NCBI GenBank assembly: GCA_963693315.1
Contig: OY856188.1
Coordinates: forward strand, 95,661,745 to 95,725,744
Direction of reading: 5' to 3'
Source: Diogma glabrata
Lineage: Eukaryota; Arthropoda; Insecta; Diptera; Cylindrotomidae
DNA length: 64,000 bases
Shown: one piece after another, positions 33,802-46,544 of the stretch
Layout: each line of letters opens with the position of its first letter
Numbering within the stretch: the first letter of the stretch is position 1
The notes under the pieces: generated by a model
Told to the model about the DNA's origin: nothing
The model's input: only the letters and a program-made list of their open reading frames with translations
Database searches by the model: none
Translations under genes and position numbers: made by a program

Positions 33802-34184
33802 TCATATTTTACAAATGGAATCACCACTCATAAATTTACAACTTTATTCATTTAATTCATTCACTCCGAGCACAAAAAACTCCAATACAAAAGCCTGATT
33901 CATTTTTTAGCATAGAAAAAATTGTGAACTTGTAGAGCCAATTTGAAATTAAAACTCAGTATACAAAAAATCACCATAAATTTTTTGATATGGCGTGAAT
34001 GAATTGGGCAATGAAAAAAATCGGAGGCTTTGATCTAAAGTAAATGGGTGGTGTTAGTTTGTTCTAATTGATTTGTTTGCGCAGTACCTGGATGATGCAA
34101 CTCTACAAAAACACCCACGAAGTCAAACCAATCAGAAGAACCAGAATAATAAAAGCAATATATAAACGTGTTATACTCTAGACA
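33802..34184. other. Non-coding, possible decayed LINE RT edge
   Basis: Mostly AT-rich. At 34083-34140 a frame reads QYLDDATLQK, which resembles an RT YxDD box by position just upstream of LINE sequence. The match is too short to call. Confidence 0.25.
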
Positions 34185-36120
34185 AGCGGCTTAATTGGGC
34201 TGTTCAACTCGAGTTCTGCAACGGTGCAAGAAGGCTTTTAGAGGCAAATGGAAGCTGACTTTGGAGTGGTCTACTGGCTGTATGAAGTAGTTGTCAAACC
34301 CATTGTTAGCCATGGTCCCTTACATAGCTCTGGAGATCTTTTGATGGGAAAGCGATTAGAAAACTGAAGACGGGTCAAAGACTTGCTTGCTTATATTTCA
34401 CTAGTGCTTGCTGGACAACACCTACAGCGAGTTTGGAGGCATTAACACGGCTACCAACCTTGCGTTTTTGTACAAATGGAGACTCTTAAGGCTACAAGAT
34501 GGCTTGAACTCCTGCGAATCACCAGGTACTGTTGCAAAAATTATCAAGCGCTATGAAGGGATCTAGAAGAACAACTCTGAGTTTAATCCATGCCAACTGA
34601 TGACACAGTAACTTTAACTGCCTTTCAAAAGCAGTATAAATATGTAATTCCAATGATGGAGTACCGCTCTGTAGCTGATTTGTTTTTGGGCAGTGTGGTT
34701 AATACGTTGGACTTCTACATAGATGGATTTTTTACTGAAAATGTTGCAGAAACTGCTGTCTACTTCAGTAATAAAGATCTTGAGCTGAAATTTCAACTTG
34801 ATGAATACTGCACAGTCTTTCAGGCTGAGTTATTCTCTATAAATGCATCATCGAGACAAGTAAGGTTTCTCTCCTGAGATTTCTCGTTCCCGATTTCCCT
34901 TGAAATTCACAAAAAGATCTATTTTCGATTTCTCGGGAAAAAGTTCAATTCCGAGTTCTTTCTCATAAGAGTGAAATTTTGATTTTTGATCAAAAATTTT
35001 GTTTAACTACAGATGAACGTAAAAACATATATATTAATTTTATGTGCAATGATAGAATATTCGAAAATCTGGGATTTGAATAAGAATTAAAGAAAGACGT
35101 GTAGCGTAAAAAATTTTCGATAAAGTTAATGAGGGGCTTAGAATTTAATTTGAATTTATCTACAAATATTATTGCAATCATAACTAATAGAGCTACCGTT
35201 ATGGTTATATTTGAGAAGTTAACTCTTGTCTTCATTTTACAATGCTACATACATGAAATTCATCTAACTGTTTTGGATACACTTTTTGGTTCTGCTTGAA
35301 CAGAATTTTTAATGGAAAAAAATCTGAAGTACCGAGTAAACTATTTATTAGGTGATGAAAGCGACATTAAAGGTATATAACAAATAATGATGACAGTACT
35401 GATAAAGACAAAAAACTAGCATTTGAAGGCATGCCATATGAACACGATACAAATTTATGTAATTTTAAATTAAAACCTCAAACCTCAAAATTCAAATGAA
35501 AAAAAAAGAAATGAATATATTATTTGTTTTTAAAAGTTTTTTTACAAGTTTTTACAAATTTTTTAAGTATATTAAATGTCAAAACCCGGGTTTCTATTCT
35601 CGTTTCCCAGGATTCAATAATTGCCTAAAAATGAGAAACCCTAGAGGCAAGTGACAGAGCTTAAGTGGTCTGGCTAGGTCATTATTATTGTTACTGATAG
35701 CCAGGCTGCTCTGACAATGAACGATGCAAGGTCTCCAAGATGTTTACTCCAGAGATGAGCTAGCAAACCGAATTTTGCTAAATCTCACCCAGTCAGAGTG
35801 CAGGCTAATGGTGGGACTACTAACAGGTCACCATCATGTAAATAAATCTTATGGTACGGCTTCTATTCGAAAATGATCGAACATGCCATTTTTGTCTTGA
35901 AGAAGATGAAATAGTCCTTCATATTGTGGAAGAATGTTTGGCTCTCTTAGGACTCCGACACGACATGTTAGGATCAAACTATCTATAGATAGAACATTTC
36001 TACAAAGCTGAATATTCAAGGCTATTGAACATTTTCAAAAAGTTCTTCAGCTCTTGAATATGAGGATATGGCATAAAGGACTTAACAGTCTACATGTCAG
36101 GCTATTGTAACATGGTCACC
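34185..36120 (+). pseudogene. LINE fragment: post-RT region and RNase H, interrupted
   Basis: In order: a VVYWLYEVVVKPIVSHG block (34265-34320), KLKTGQRLACLYFTSACWTT with TASLEALTRLPTL (34370-34470), then an RNase H domain. The RNase H region reads DFYIDGFFTENVAETAVYF (34710-34770) and YCTVFQAELFSI (34806-34845), with the Asp and Glu expected at the active site. After a MITE (34861-35643) the frame family resumes with VTDSQAAL (35690) and a TGHHHVNKS and zinc-knuckle-like CHFCL tail (35820-35910). This matches non-LTR elements of the Jockey/R1/I group. Several stops and shifts make it dead. Confidence 0.7.
34861..35643. mobile_element. hAT-type MITE, 783 bp, inside the LINE
   Basis: The ends are TAAGGTTTCTC and GAGAAACCCTA. 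Flanking 8-bp target duplications are GAGACAAG (34853-34860) and GAGGCAAG (35644-35651). Further CTCGTTTCCC-type motifs lie near both ends. No transposase is present, and the frames at 34990-35235 are random. Confidence 0.85.
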
Positions 36121-39100
36121 TCACCCAAAAAAAATGTTTTTGACATAAGTAAAGACTATTAGTCATAGAAAGTCTAGAAAACTCTAAATTATGATTTTCT
36201 TGCCAATATATTAAAACAAGTTTTTATGACTAAGCTAGTATTAATTAGAATTTTTCCGTGTAACTTAAATGCGACTAAAAGTTATCAGAAAAGTCTACAT
36301 AAAACACGTGGTGTTACTTGGGTATCATCCATTTTCAAGCAAATAAGAAATCAAAAGAATGAAAAACGATTTCTAAATCTTTTAATATAGAAGATATTAA
36401 ATTTATCAGTTCACTAAAATACAAGTCGGTAGAAAACGTGGCTTCTTTATAAATATATTATGCCTTAAAGGAATGCACCAAATTTTCTCTCTAATTATCG
36501 TCATAATCGTTTAATTTATCTTTTCTAAAACCAATATCACGTTCATACTTCATTTTAATTGTAAGAAAATTCTTTTTAAGAAAATCGATAGCGTTCAAAT
36601 ATTAGCACGTGACATCCAATTTTCTATAGATTATATCTTAAGAAACCAAAAAGGATCAAAAGTGTTATTATTTGGTTATATTGCACAAATAACACTCAAT
36701 TGTGTAGAATATATATTATATATAGGCTTCAAACAAATTATAATTGTTACAGAAAAATAGCAAAAATTTTGTAGAAACTGTTTAATTGATTTAATGTGTT
36801 ACCTTAATATTGTTTCATAGCGAAAAATATTTGAAAATCACCAAAACGTTATTTATAACAAGAACCGGCCCCTATCCCTATTAATCCATTATGCAAAAGA
36901 GATAATGATTTAATTCCAAATACATTTTTATTTCTTTTTTTAAACTGTTACAATAATTACAAATTTCTTTTAAATTTTCCCTTCCATACAAAACTCAATT
37001 TTTTGTCTACAATCTATCATAGCAACCAACCTCACATATGGTTTTTCAATAACATTTAAATCCTTAATCCAACCGAAAACAACGAGAACGATAATAATGT
37101 AATTTTTTACAGTATTATGTATAAATAATTCTTGAGACGAAGTTTAAAATGGGTAAACGAAATCATTTTATTTAATTTTATAAACGAATATGTAAAGTAT
37201 TACGGATTCAAAGGGTAGGTATTTAAGCTTTGTTGTGGTGGTGATATTTTTTTTTGTAGAAAATTGAAATATAATATGTTGAATTGTAAAAATATATAAT
37301 TTAGTCACGAAGTTGTAATTTGAGAAAAAAAAAAGGAACAACAACATCATTTTGTTGCCAATTATCGATATTAGTTACACTGAACTGTCAAAAATTTATA
37401 AATATTTTATTCTTATTAAAAATTGTAATTAGCCGTAAAAATTTTTATCAAGTGCATTAATGCCATAATAGGATCAACAGAGTTACATTACATAAATTTT
37501 AAAACTTAAAGTTTATTTACTTCACAAGTGTAAAGTTCAAAATTTATATCATTTTATCTCTGACTGATATGCTAATTAGTCAGAAATGAATATATTTTGT
37601 TTTATCTGTTATAGTTCCTTATTTAAGAAATAATTTTCAAATAAAATAATAAGGTAAAATATTTAATTAATTCTATATTTAATTAAATAAAACTAACTTA
37701 TTAACTCAAATTGATATTACTACAATGGAATTATTCAAGCAAAAACTATTTACTTTATTTAAGAGTAATGACCGTAAACTATATATCTATGATTTGGGGT
37801 GGCAAGCAAAATTTAAGGGAACACTCACAAATTTATTTGATTGAAATAAATAGTTATTAACATAAGAGCATTGAGATAGTTAATAATAAGGTCAGTAAGA
37901 GTGTTTTTTCGGTTTAGGATACTGTGTTTTTTTAATATTTTTTTTAAAAAAGGTTATTATTTTTCATGGACTGGCATGTTATGCCAAACATTTTTTGGAG
38001 TTGTCTACAAATTTCCTAACCATTATAATTAATACTTCAATAAAATTCAAATTAGTAATTTAATGTTTTTAGTACACTTTATGTGTAATTTTTCTGGATG
38101 ATCAACATTATTTTTAATTGTGTAGTAGGGACAAGCCGTCTTTATTGCTTAAATAAATCTATATACATCGGCGAATTTTGATAGTAAAAATTAATGAACA
38201 GCAAATTATTCGAGATACGTAGTTAATAGAGTTGATATTTACCTGTGGTTATATCTGCTTTTAACGCAGATTTGGATGCATTTTAACTTGTGTTGTGGGA
38301 TTCAATGCTAAACATGTTAATTCGGTTAATAAAAAACATTATATTTCTAATTGTTATATTTCATATAAATACTCATATTTCATAATAAACAATTAAATTG
38401 TTATAAGTCACATCGTTTTCAATTTACTAACATGCTATATTCATAAACCATTGGTATTATACTAGAAAAACAATGAAAATTTTCACAATGATCACATTTT
38501 TTTTATCAAAATATTAGATATATTTTCACTTATTATACTGTTTGATATCTCTATGTATTTTTTTTCACCACAAATGAAATCTTTCAAAGCCAAAAAACAA
38601 AATAACAGAAATAAGCTTTTCATAAATCTGTTCAGTAGATAATTTCTTTTAAAATCTAAAACGAACAGTCAACTCATTATCATAACTACATTCCGTGATA
38701 TCAAATAACTTAAGATCATTTAATAAATAACATCTGATCGTATACAACGTTTCACGGTGTAACTAAATTCATATCTTAGTTTATCATACATTTGAACTCA
38801 ATTAAGGGATCTTGTATTTCGGTATATAATCAATTGTTGTGTTATTTTATTTTTTTAATGGGAAACAAATAAATTTTTTTTAATGAACAGATAACGAAAT
38901 AGAGTATATTGATTCTGCACAGATCTTGTTATCATTAATAAGGTACTTCATTTAGTGATGTTTGAACTAAAATATGTTCGCAATATTAATAATTGATTAA
39001 ATTTTGAAGGACCTTATTGTTATGATTTGAGACGGTTTGTTTGAATAATTTTTTTTGTATTTGTTTCATTTGATTTTTCATAAACGACAGATGTTCAATG

Positions 39101-40595
39101 TATGGGGTAATTTTTGATGTTGAATGGAATAAAAAAAAACCAAAGCAAAAGAGATAAATAGAAAGCCTTTTCAAAAAACCGAGTCATTGTGTAAAAATAC
39201 ATTGATTCAAATTGTTAGCTAAGTTTTTAACTTTGATTTGGAATATCAGTTACATAAATTGGAATTAATTAAAGTTTTGTTTTATTTAACAATATAAGGA
39301 AATTGTGAGCCATAATTTAAATAAAACATTTTCATGTGTTTTTGGTCTGATTAATCAGATAAAAGTATAAACAATGTTAAATACAAAAATTTTGTTTTTT
39401 CTTTGATGGCTACGAAACAAAAAGGAGAATACTTAAAAAAATATTCTATAAGAAAAAAAAAAGAATATATCAAGAGCCGTTCCAACATTTATAAATTGTT
39501 TTGTTTGGCTTTTATTTTACTGCCCGTGTGAAAATTAGTTTTTAAATGAAAGCTTACTTCAGTGACAAACAATTAACTTTGAATTACAAAGGAAGTCCTA
39601 ATGATCAATATTAAATCTTGAAATTTCAAAAACAAAAAGAATTTTCGAGAAAAATATGTTTATAAATATTTAGTTGTAATTGAATTTGCATAGAAATTCG
39701 TGAGTCAGCCTGATTGCGTACTGGCGCCTGATTGCATGACACTGTGAATTGCTTGTTGGAAATCTTGGTGATGATAAAAAGAACTTGGAATAAGTTGTTG
39801 GAATTGATAATCAAAAAATAACCAATCCTGTTGCTACTAAGCAGGCTAGCTGCTTTTTTAATTGGACAAGAATATTCAACGTACTGCATTCTACATCATA
39901 TTAAGTTACGTTTTTTTTTAATTTAATACTATTTAATTTGATACTTTTTTATTTTTTATATTTTTCATAACCATACACATGGATATATTTTTTTTAATAT
40001 TTTCTTTCTTTTTTTTAAATAAAAGATTTTAGAGATATTACTTCATAGAGATTATCCTGTGCCAGAGGCCATATGATGAGTTTTTTTGAATAATTGTAAT
40101 CAGATATAAACAGAAACCTATTTAAAACCATATAAAAATAATATGATTTAAAGTCCTCGATAGCTAAAATTATTATTAATCATAATTTTAGGGCCAAATT
40201 TCCATACGAATACCAGCTTAAATTTCCCCTTAAAAAAAAGTTTCCCACCACATAATTTCAAATATCCACTCAAGAGGTTCCATTTAACAAGAAAAATACT
40301 CATAATAATAACATTTACCTTCACCAATCTTGTATTGACTCAAATAATTACCATTAGGGTAGTTTATAACTGTATTGTTTTGGTTTTTAAATAATTTTAG
40401 AGTAGAAATGATACCGTAAAAAATTATATGTGTTATTATGGTTTTCCATATTATTCACTGTTTGTGTGCTTCTGTCACTTTTGAATAAAAATGCAATATT
40501 TAAAAATATACTTTTTACTGTTTATTTTTATTAATTTTTTATTTTATTAATAATATAAACTTCATTATAGTAACAATTTGAATTCGATTTTTATT
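36121..40595. other. AT-rich non-coding DNA with paralogous block 2
   Basis: No gene or RNA could be supported over 4.5 kb. Block 38624-39032 matches 31217-31620 at the same length of about 405 bp. The short open frames (37168-37350, 38986-39174, 39626-39889) show no domain. Confidence 0.5.
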
Positions 40596-40599
40596 TTAT

Positions 40600-41528
40600 T
40601 GAATATCGATTTCGACTTACGTCATCCTCAGTTCTCTAATTATTGCTACAATTTTTGCTTAAACTGTTACTTATATACTATTTCACCTGCTATTTTTTAT
40701 TATTATGTCACATATTTTGTTAGTTTTAGTGTTGATTTTATCATTTAAAATGCTGCTATTGTTTTTATGTTTATATATTTCTATTTCTTCCAATCAATCT
40801 AGATGTTGTCCTTTTCTTTTTTTTTTTGTAATATGGTTAAATTTGTGTTTATATTGGTTTATTTGTGTTTTTCTATTTTTAAATGTTGGGAATATCTGGA
40901 TTTTGGATCGCTCTTATTAATTTCACTGGTGTGTTCAATAAATCTTTTTTGTGAAGGACCGCCCCGTTTGGCCTATATAAGCAATTTTATAAACACCTGT
41001 GTCTAAGGTTCGGGTTTGTTTGGTTTTTAGGTAATTTTCTATTTTATTTTTGTTCTTGTAAGCTTCTAAGTTTTTTGAATTATGTTGAATGTTGTTTTAT
41101 TATATGTTACGCCTATGTATTTTTTGCATGCTAAGTTTTCTTCGTTCTTCAATGTTGTTAGGGTTTGCAAATTTTTCTTGTTTTTATGTTTTCTATTTAA
41201 TGTGTCAATTATTTCGTTTTTATATCCGTTTTTACTGGCTATGTATTTTATGTTATTTAATTCGTTTTTATAATTTTCTGCATTCATAGGTATATTGCTC
41301 AATCTATTGATCATGTGGTTGTATGCAGCTAGTTTATGTTGGTATGGATGATGTGATTTAATATTTATTGTTTGATTCGTTTGGCTTGGTTTTCGAAATA
41401 TTTGGAATACTACTTCCATCACGCGATAAAAATTATTTGAAAGTGTATATTTCAAACTAAATGTACTGTCAATTCCCAAAATTTGGGCAAAAACAAATTT
41501 TTGGTCGTCCCACTTCACGTAGAATGCC

Positions 41529-41530
<2 letters not shown>
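40600..41530 (-). pseudogene. Penelope-like element 3: RT thumb and GIY-YIG fragment
   Basis: Between about 41460 and 41066 the frame shows the PLE thumb signature ([13 protein letters not shown], then [19 protein letters not shown]) and [12 protein letters not shown]. After a stop at 41066 another frame continues with LDTGVYKIAYIGQTGRSF (about 41015-40960), a GIY-YIG core that has lost the usual Cys-Asp-Cys-Asn segment. A third frame carries the FIEHTSEINKSDPKS block. At least two frame shifts are present. The upstream Tyr-Ile run in this frame is the (AT)n tract and not protein. The 5' end is truncated at the microsatellite. Confidence 0.75.
40601..40634 (-). ncRNA. hammerhead-like motif of PLE 3
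   Basis: On the minus strand: CTGAGGATGAC, GTAA, GTCGAAATC. The CUGANGA box is exact (N is G), a 3-bp helix with a 4-nt loop follows, and GAAA is present. One extra U separates box and helix, as in the other two PLE motifs here. Confidence 0.4.
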
Positions 41531-41980
<450 letters not shown>

Positions 41981-42068
41981 ATTTATTTAGTAAAATCTAT
42001 ATCTACTAATCAGATTCTTGAAAACTTTAACCACATATTTGAATTAAAATATTATAAATACTCTATTA

Positions 42069-43521
42069 TAGAGCAATTCTATGTCACCGCAACAGCATTT
42101 GTTCTAGCATCCAAACTGACCCCCTCCGATTTCGATGAACTTTCATACACATATAGCCAATGACAAAATAAAAATACCGTTTCTTTCGAAAAATGAAATT
42201 TCGCTCTGGGGATGAAACAGGGTGGCGGCAAAGTTTTGCGGGATGGCGAAACATTAGTATCTTTGGCTGACGATTGCTAACGATTGACTAAACCGATTTA
42301 GGTCATTTATAGCTCATTAGAAAGGTAATTTAAATTTTTTAGTAATTTTTTTAAATTTTGTTAAACTTAAATAATATTTTCAAAAATGGCGCTGTTAAGG
42401 GTACCCTAACTTTTGCAGACATTTATTTTCCAGAAACATTTTTTTAATTAGTTCGTAATCTAAAATGAAAGTTTTTTAATGGCATGATTTATCGTTTTGA
42501 AAATAAAATTCTTACAAAATATTAGTATCCGTTTTTTCAATTTTTGTTTTATAAAAAATGCATTTTATTTAACTAAAACTGCCTGAATTCTTGTTTTATA
42601 GAAATTTAATTATTTTGAGGATATAAGTTAAGTATTTGAGGGTATGGATGCTTCTTACATAATTGAATTGTTCTCCAATTTCTACTTGTCCGAAATTAAT
42701 TATAACTGAATGTACCTGAAATATATTAAAACTGATGCTGAGAAGTAAATAGTGAGAAAAATTAGGTGAAATAAAATGCATGTCGTACAGAATTCATATA
42801 ATAATTAATTTTTTATTTTTATTCTAAGTTGTGTAATAAAAACAATATACATTTATCAATAATATAAAACAATATAACAGAAATTAAAAATTTAAAATAA
42901 AATTACATTGCATATTAACGGCTTATCTGAAAAAATCCTAGTTTTAGCTGCATTAGAATATATTTTTGTGAGCAATGTTTTTTCATCTTTGAGTATGAAC
43001 GCATGAAATGATTGTGTACTTTTTATAGTTACAGTCTCTGTATCTTGCTTCTAGACGTGACTTCATTTCTGTATAATAATTTTTACTGGTATATGGTGAA
43101 ATGAAATTTGTTAGTTGTGGTAAATTACATGATGAATGTTAATAAAAAGAATGATGAATGTCTAGTTTTTTGTAAAAAAAAGGTGGTGAAAGTGAGAGAA
43201 CCCTTAACAGCACCACCTTCGAAACTACTATTTAAGTTTAACACAGTTTTAAAAAATTACTAAGAAACTTAAAAAATTTATTTATAAGGTCTATCAATTA
43301 CCTTTCTAATGAGTTATAAATGATTTAAATCGGTTAAGTCAATCGTTAAAAATCGTCAGTCAAAGATACTAATGTTTCGCCAACCCGTAAAACTTTGCCG
43401 CCACCCTGTCTCATCCCCAGAGCGAAATTTCATTTTTCGAAAGACACAGTATTTTTATTTTGTCATTGGCTATCTGTGTATGAAATTTCATAGAAATCAG
43501 AGGTGACGTGGAATTGCTCTA
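42069..43521. mobile_element. Long-TIR element, 1453 bp, TA target duplication
   Basis: The ends are TAGAGCAATTC...GTCACC and GGTGAC...GAATTGCTCTA with TA on both sides (42067-42068, 43522-43523). The inverted arms run about 350 bp (42069-42420 and 43180-43521) and include GGATGAAACAGGGTGGCGGC against GCCGCCACCCTGTCTCATCC. The middle is AT-rich with no transposase, so it is non-autonomous. TA duplication suggests a Tc1/mariner-like mobiliser. Confidence 0.8.
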
Positions 43522-43523
43522 TA

Positions 43524-45468
43524 TGTTATTTTAGTGATTGTTTTATTATTTTGATAATGATAAGGGATTTTATTATTTTTTGCAATTAAATATAATTATG
43601 AGCTAAATGTTATTTACATTTTTATATTAATAAGATATGGTTATGGTAAAATCGATTTGATTTATTAAACACATTTTCTAAAGCTTTTGAGTTTGTACCA
43701 TAAATATATCTTAATACACAACATAATTCAATCTGTAACATAATACAATCCTAAATAATGATTAAGTAAACTAAAACAAAATCTGTTATCACAACCAACG
43801 GTTCTATCTTATCGTCTTATCTATCAATCCCTTTATATTATTTTTATTCAAATTCATCTCTATAACGACCATCTAACTTCATATAAGCTTTATAAATTTC
43901 AAATCAAATCTTAAAATATCTTATTTATAACATTTTGACATTGAATCCCTCCCTTTAATAAAAACAAACAAATATTTTTGAAATTGTTCCACCATTCGTT
44001 CTCATTTATATTATAAGAAAATAGGTACATAAGAAATCTTTCAATCTTAAATAGGGTCATCTGATAAATTTTTACTTTTTTTCAAACGAAATAAAAGCAG
44101 ACCAAACCAAAATAATATTGATTAAATCAAATCAATTCATAAAATAAAGGAAAACAGAAAATCCTCTTTATTTCTGCACTTCTGAGCTTTCATTTTCACA
44201 CATTTATCTTGTACAAACAATAGGAAAACCGGCAACAAACATACGATATATGTTGTATATATATTCATTTTCTATTTAAAGAAAGTTGTAAATAACACAT
44301 ACATCCTTAAAATCCGTCCCTTTAACAAAAAAAATCTCAATCTAGAGCTAGACCTATATCCGTTTATAAGAACACGACGAAGAAAAATTTTGATTTAAGC
44401 AACCGCAATACAGAGCGAAAAGCTTTTATTTTTTTTCTGCTTCCAATATCCATTGTATAAATAATATTTTTATTTTTTCGTCAGTCCAATATTTTATTAT
44501 CATAACTTTTTTTTTATAACAAAAATAAAAAAATAATAATAATAATAATAATAACAATAGAAGGTTGAGGATGTGGAAATAATAAAAGTTGTGGCATTAG
44601 TCAAATTTGTTATCATTGTCCTTTGGGTATGTAGGTAGTACATTGTTGTTGCAGATTTTAGTTTTTTTTTGTTGCTACTTTTTAGGTAAGTGAAACACAA
44701 TAGTTTTGATGAAATATATTTACAGTTGAGGAAGCTGTTTAAATGTTTCCGAAAATATGTATTGTGTTTGAGATGAATAGAGAGCATATAAGATTTAAAT
44801 GACATTAAGGTGATAATGAAAAGAAAAAGATTTATACCTTAGAAGAGTTATTGTAAGAATTATTGTAAGACCATCGATTCAATGTACAAACATGATTTAT
44901 TTTTGTTATCTAACTTCTAATCTAAACAATTTCTTTTTATCAATATTAATTCGTTTTCAATTGTTATCCGAATTAAATCACTAATTATATGAAACAAACA
45001 AAAAACTTTCATTACTTGTTAGAAGTTTCCTGTAACACCAACAAATCATAAAAATAAAAATATTCATAAAAATAAATCAAAATCAAAACAAAATTCGAAT
45101 ACAATTTTTTCTGTTATACTTTTCCTCGTTCTGATGACTATCAATTTGATGAAGTGAACCGAGGTTTTGCATGATTGCATTTCTGTTTTCATATTGTTCA
45201 AAAAATATGTTATTTTTGTGTTGCTTTTATGGATTATGAGGGATGACTGGTGTAATAATTAATTTATGGTTGATGTGATATGAATATAGAAAAATGTGAG
45301 AAAATTGAATAAAAGGGATTTCAATAGTGTTGATTATAAACTTCAAATGTTGAAGGGGTTAGATGTTTAATGCGAATAAAGGTTTTTGTAGCGCAATCTT
45401 AAATCTGATTTAGATGTATGAAATGCTGAGCTTCCTAAAAGATTCGGTTGGTTAAATAGGTTTCTTTT
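43524..45468. other. AT-rich non-coding DNA
   Basis: No gene is recognisable. There is an (ATT)n tract at about 44528-44555. The minus frame 44500-44805 is a by-product of that tract. Confidence 0.45.
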
Positions 45469-45469
45469 A

Positions 45470-45760
45470 CTTCAGTAGCTCAGTAGTTTAGTGAAAACAA
45501 GTGATAATGAAATCACTAACAGGATTCAAGAACCCTCGAGGAGTTACGTGCCTAGAGATTAAATTTCCGACTAGCTGCAGTCTGTGAGTTCGATTATGCC
45601 CTTACTCAAATGTCTATCACAAATGCTAAATTGTACGCAACAGTTTCAAAAGAAGGCAGATTCAAATGAGAAAATAATAGATACTCTGACGACCTAAAAG
45701 TCGGAGGAACCAAAACCATCACCCACACCACATCAAATGTAATTTTTACAATTAAAAAAT
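45470..45760 (+). mobile_element. tRNA-derived SINE candidate
   Basis: An A-box-like TAGCTCAGTAGT (45476-45487) is followed 46 bp later by a B-box-like GGATTCAAGAACC (45522-45534). A small stem GTGAT/ATCAC sits between them where a tRNA anticodon arm would be. The acceptor ends do not pair, so it is not a working tRNA. A body of about 200 bp follows, ending in a CACCCACACCACATC-like simple stretch. No second copy is present in the window to confirm it. Confidence 0.35.
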
Positions 45761-45807
45761 AAAATGTTTCACTAACCCCATCATTTGTAATTGATGCAAC
45801 ACTCCAA

Positions 45808-46112
45808 TGTTAGGATTAAGTTTTTCATCTATGAACACTTTTCTAAACTTTTAATTTTCAAACAAAACAAGAAAAACTTTTGATTGATTTTATTTATTAT
45901 TTATATTAATATTTATTTATTTTTTGAGAACAAGTTTATTGTAATTACTTCTTGGATGAACTGAACGATTGCTCTTTTAAAATTCCTATTTTTATATCAT
46001 TTTATTATATACAATTATTTATATAAAGCAAGTATAAGTTATATATATAACAATTACAGGTTTTACAATTTTTAAGAGCTTTTAAACCTTTTGAACGCGG
46101 GTGCATATAACA
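45808..46112 (-). repeat. Gypsy 3' LTR
   Basis: 305 bp with TG...CA ends (TGTTAGGATTAAG to GTGCATATAACA on plus). I see no difference from the LTR at 52133-52437, which argues for a recent insertion. Confidence 0.95.
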
Positions 46113-46125
46113 CCTCACCCCAAAG
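46113..46125 (-). other. Gypsy polypurine tract
   Basis: On the minus strand CTTTGGGGTGAGG lies directly before the 3' LTR. It would prime plus-strand DNA synthesis. The 3' untranslated stretch between it and pol (46126-46544) is very T-rich. Confidence 0.75.
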
Positions 46126-46544
46126 AAAAAATAAAAATATTTATATTTTTATGCTAAAATGTGCTAACAATATTATTAATATAATTTATTTCAATATTTA
46201 TTTTGTTTATATGTAATTGTTTACTAAAATAATAACAAGATTAACAATATTAATATTTATAATCAATGAAATTTTGTTTGCTAATTTTATTAACTTATTT
46301 TTGCTAATCCTTGCTCAAAAGAAATTGGATTTAAATAATTAATTATTTATAAAAATTTTTTATAGTTTTATAAATTTTTTTGTATTATTTTATAAGTTTT
46401 GTAATAATTAATTGGTTGATTAGTTTTATAATAAATTTTTTTTTAGTATTATTTTTAAAAAATTTTTTTTTTTAGTTTTATTTTATTAGTTTTATAATAA
46501 TAAAATTTTTCCTTATTCCAAAAAAATTCTTTTATAAATTGAAT

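Noticed and set aside
34590..34877. Separate 95-codon gene
   Set aside because: The sequence is the RNase H part of a LINE, and the last codons belong to an inserted MITE.
44500..44805. 101-codon minus ORF
   Set aside because: The Tyr-rich C-terminus comes from an (ATT)n tract, and there is no family resemblance.
45470..45541. Functional tRNA gene
   Set aside because: The acceptor arm does not pair and the anticodon loop has the wrong size. A SINE relation is the better reading.
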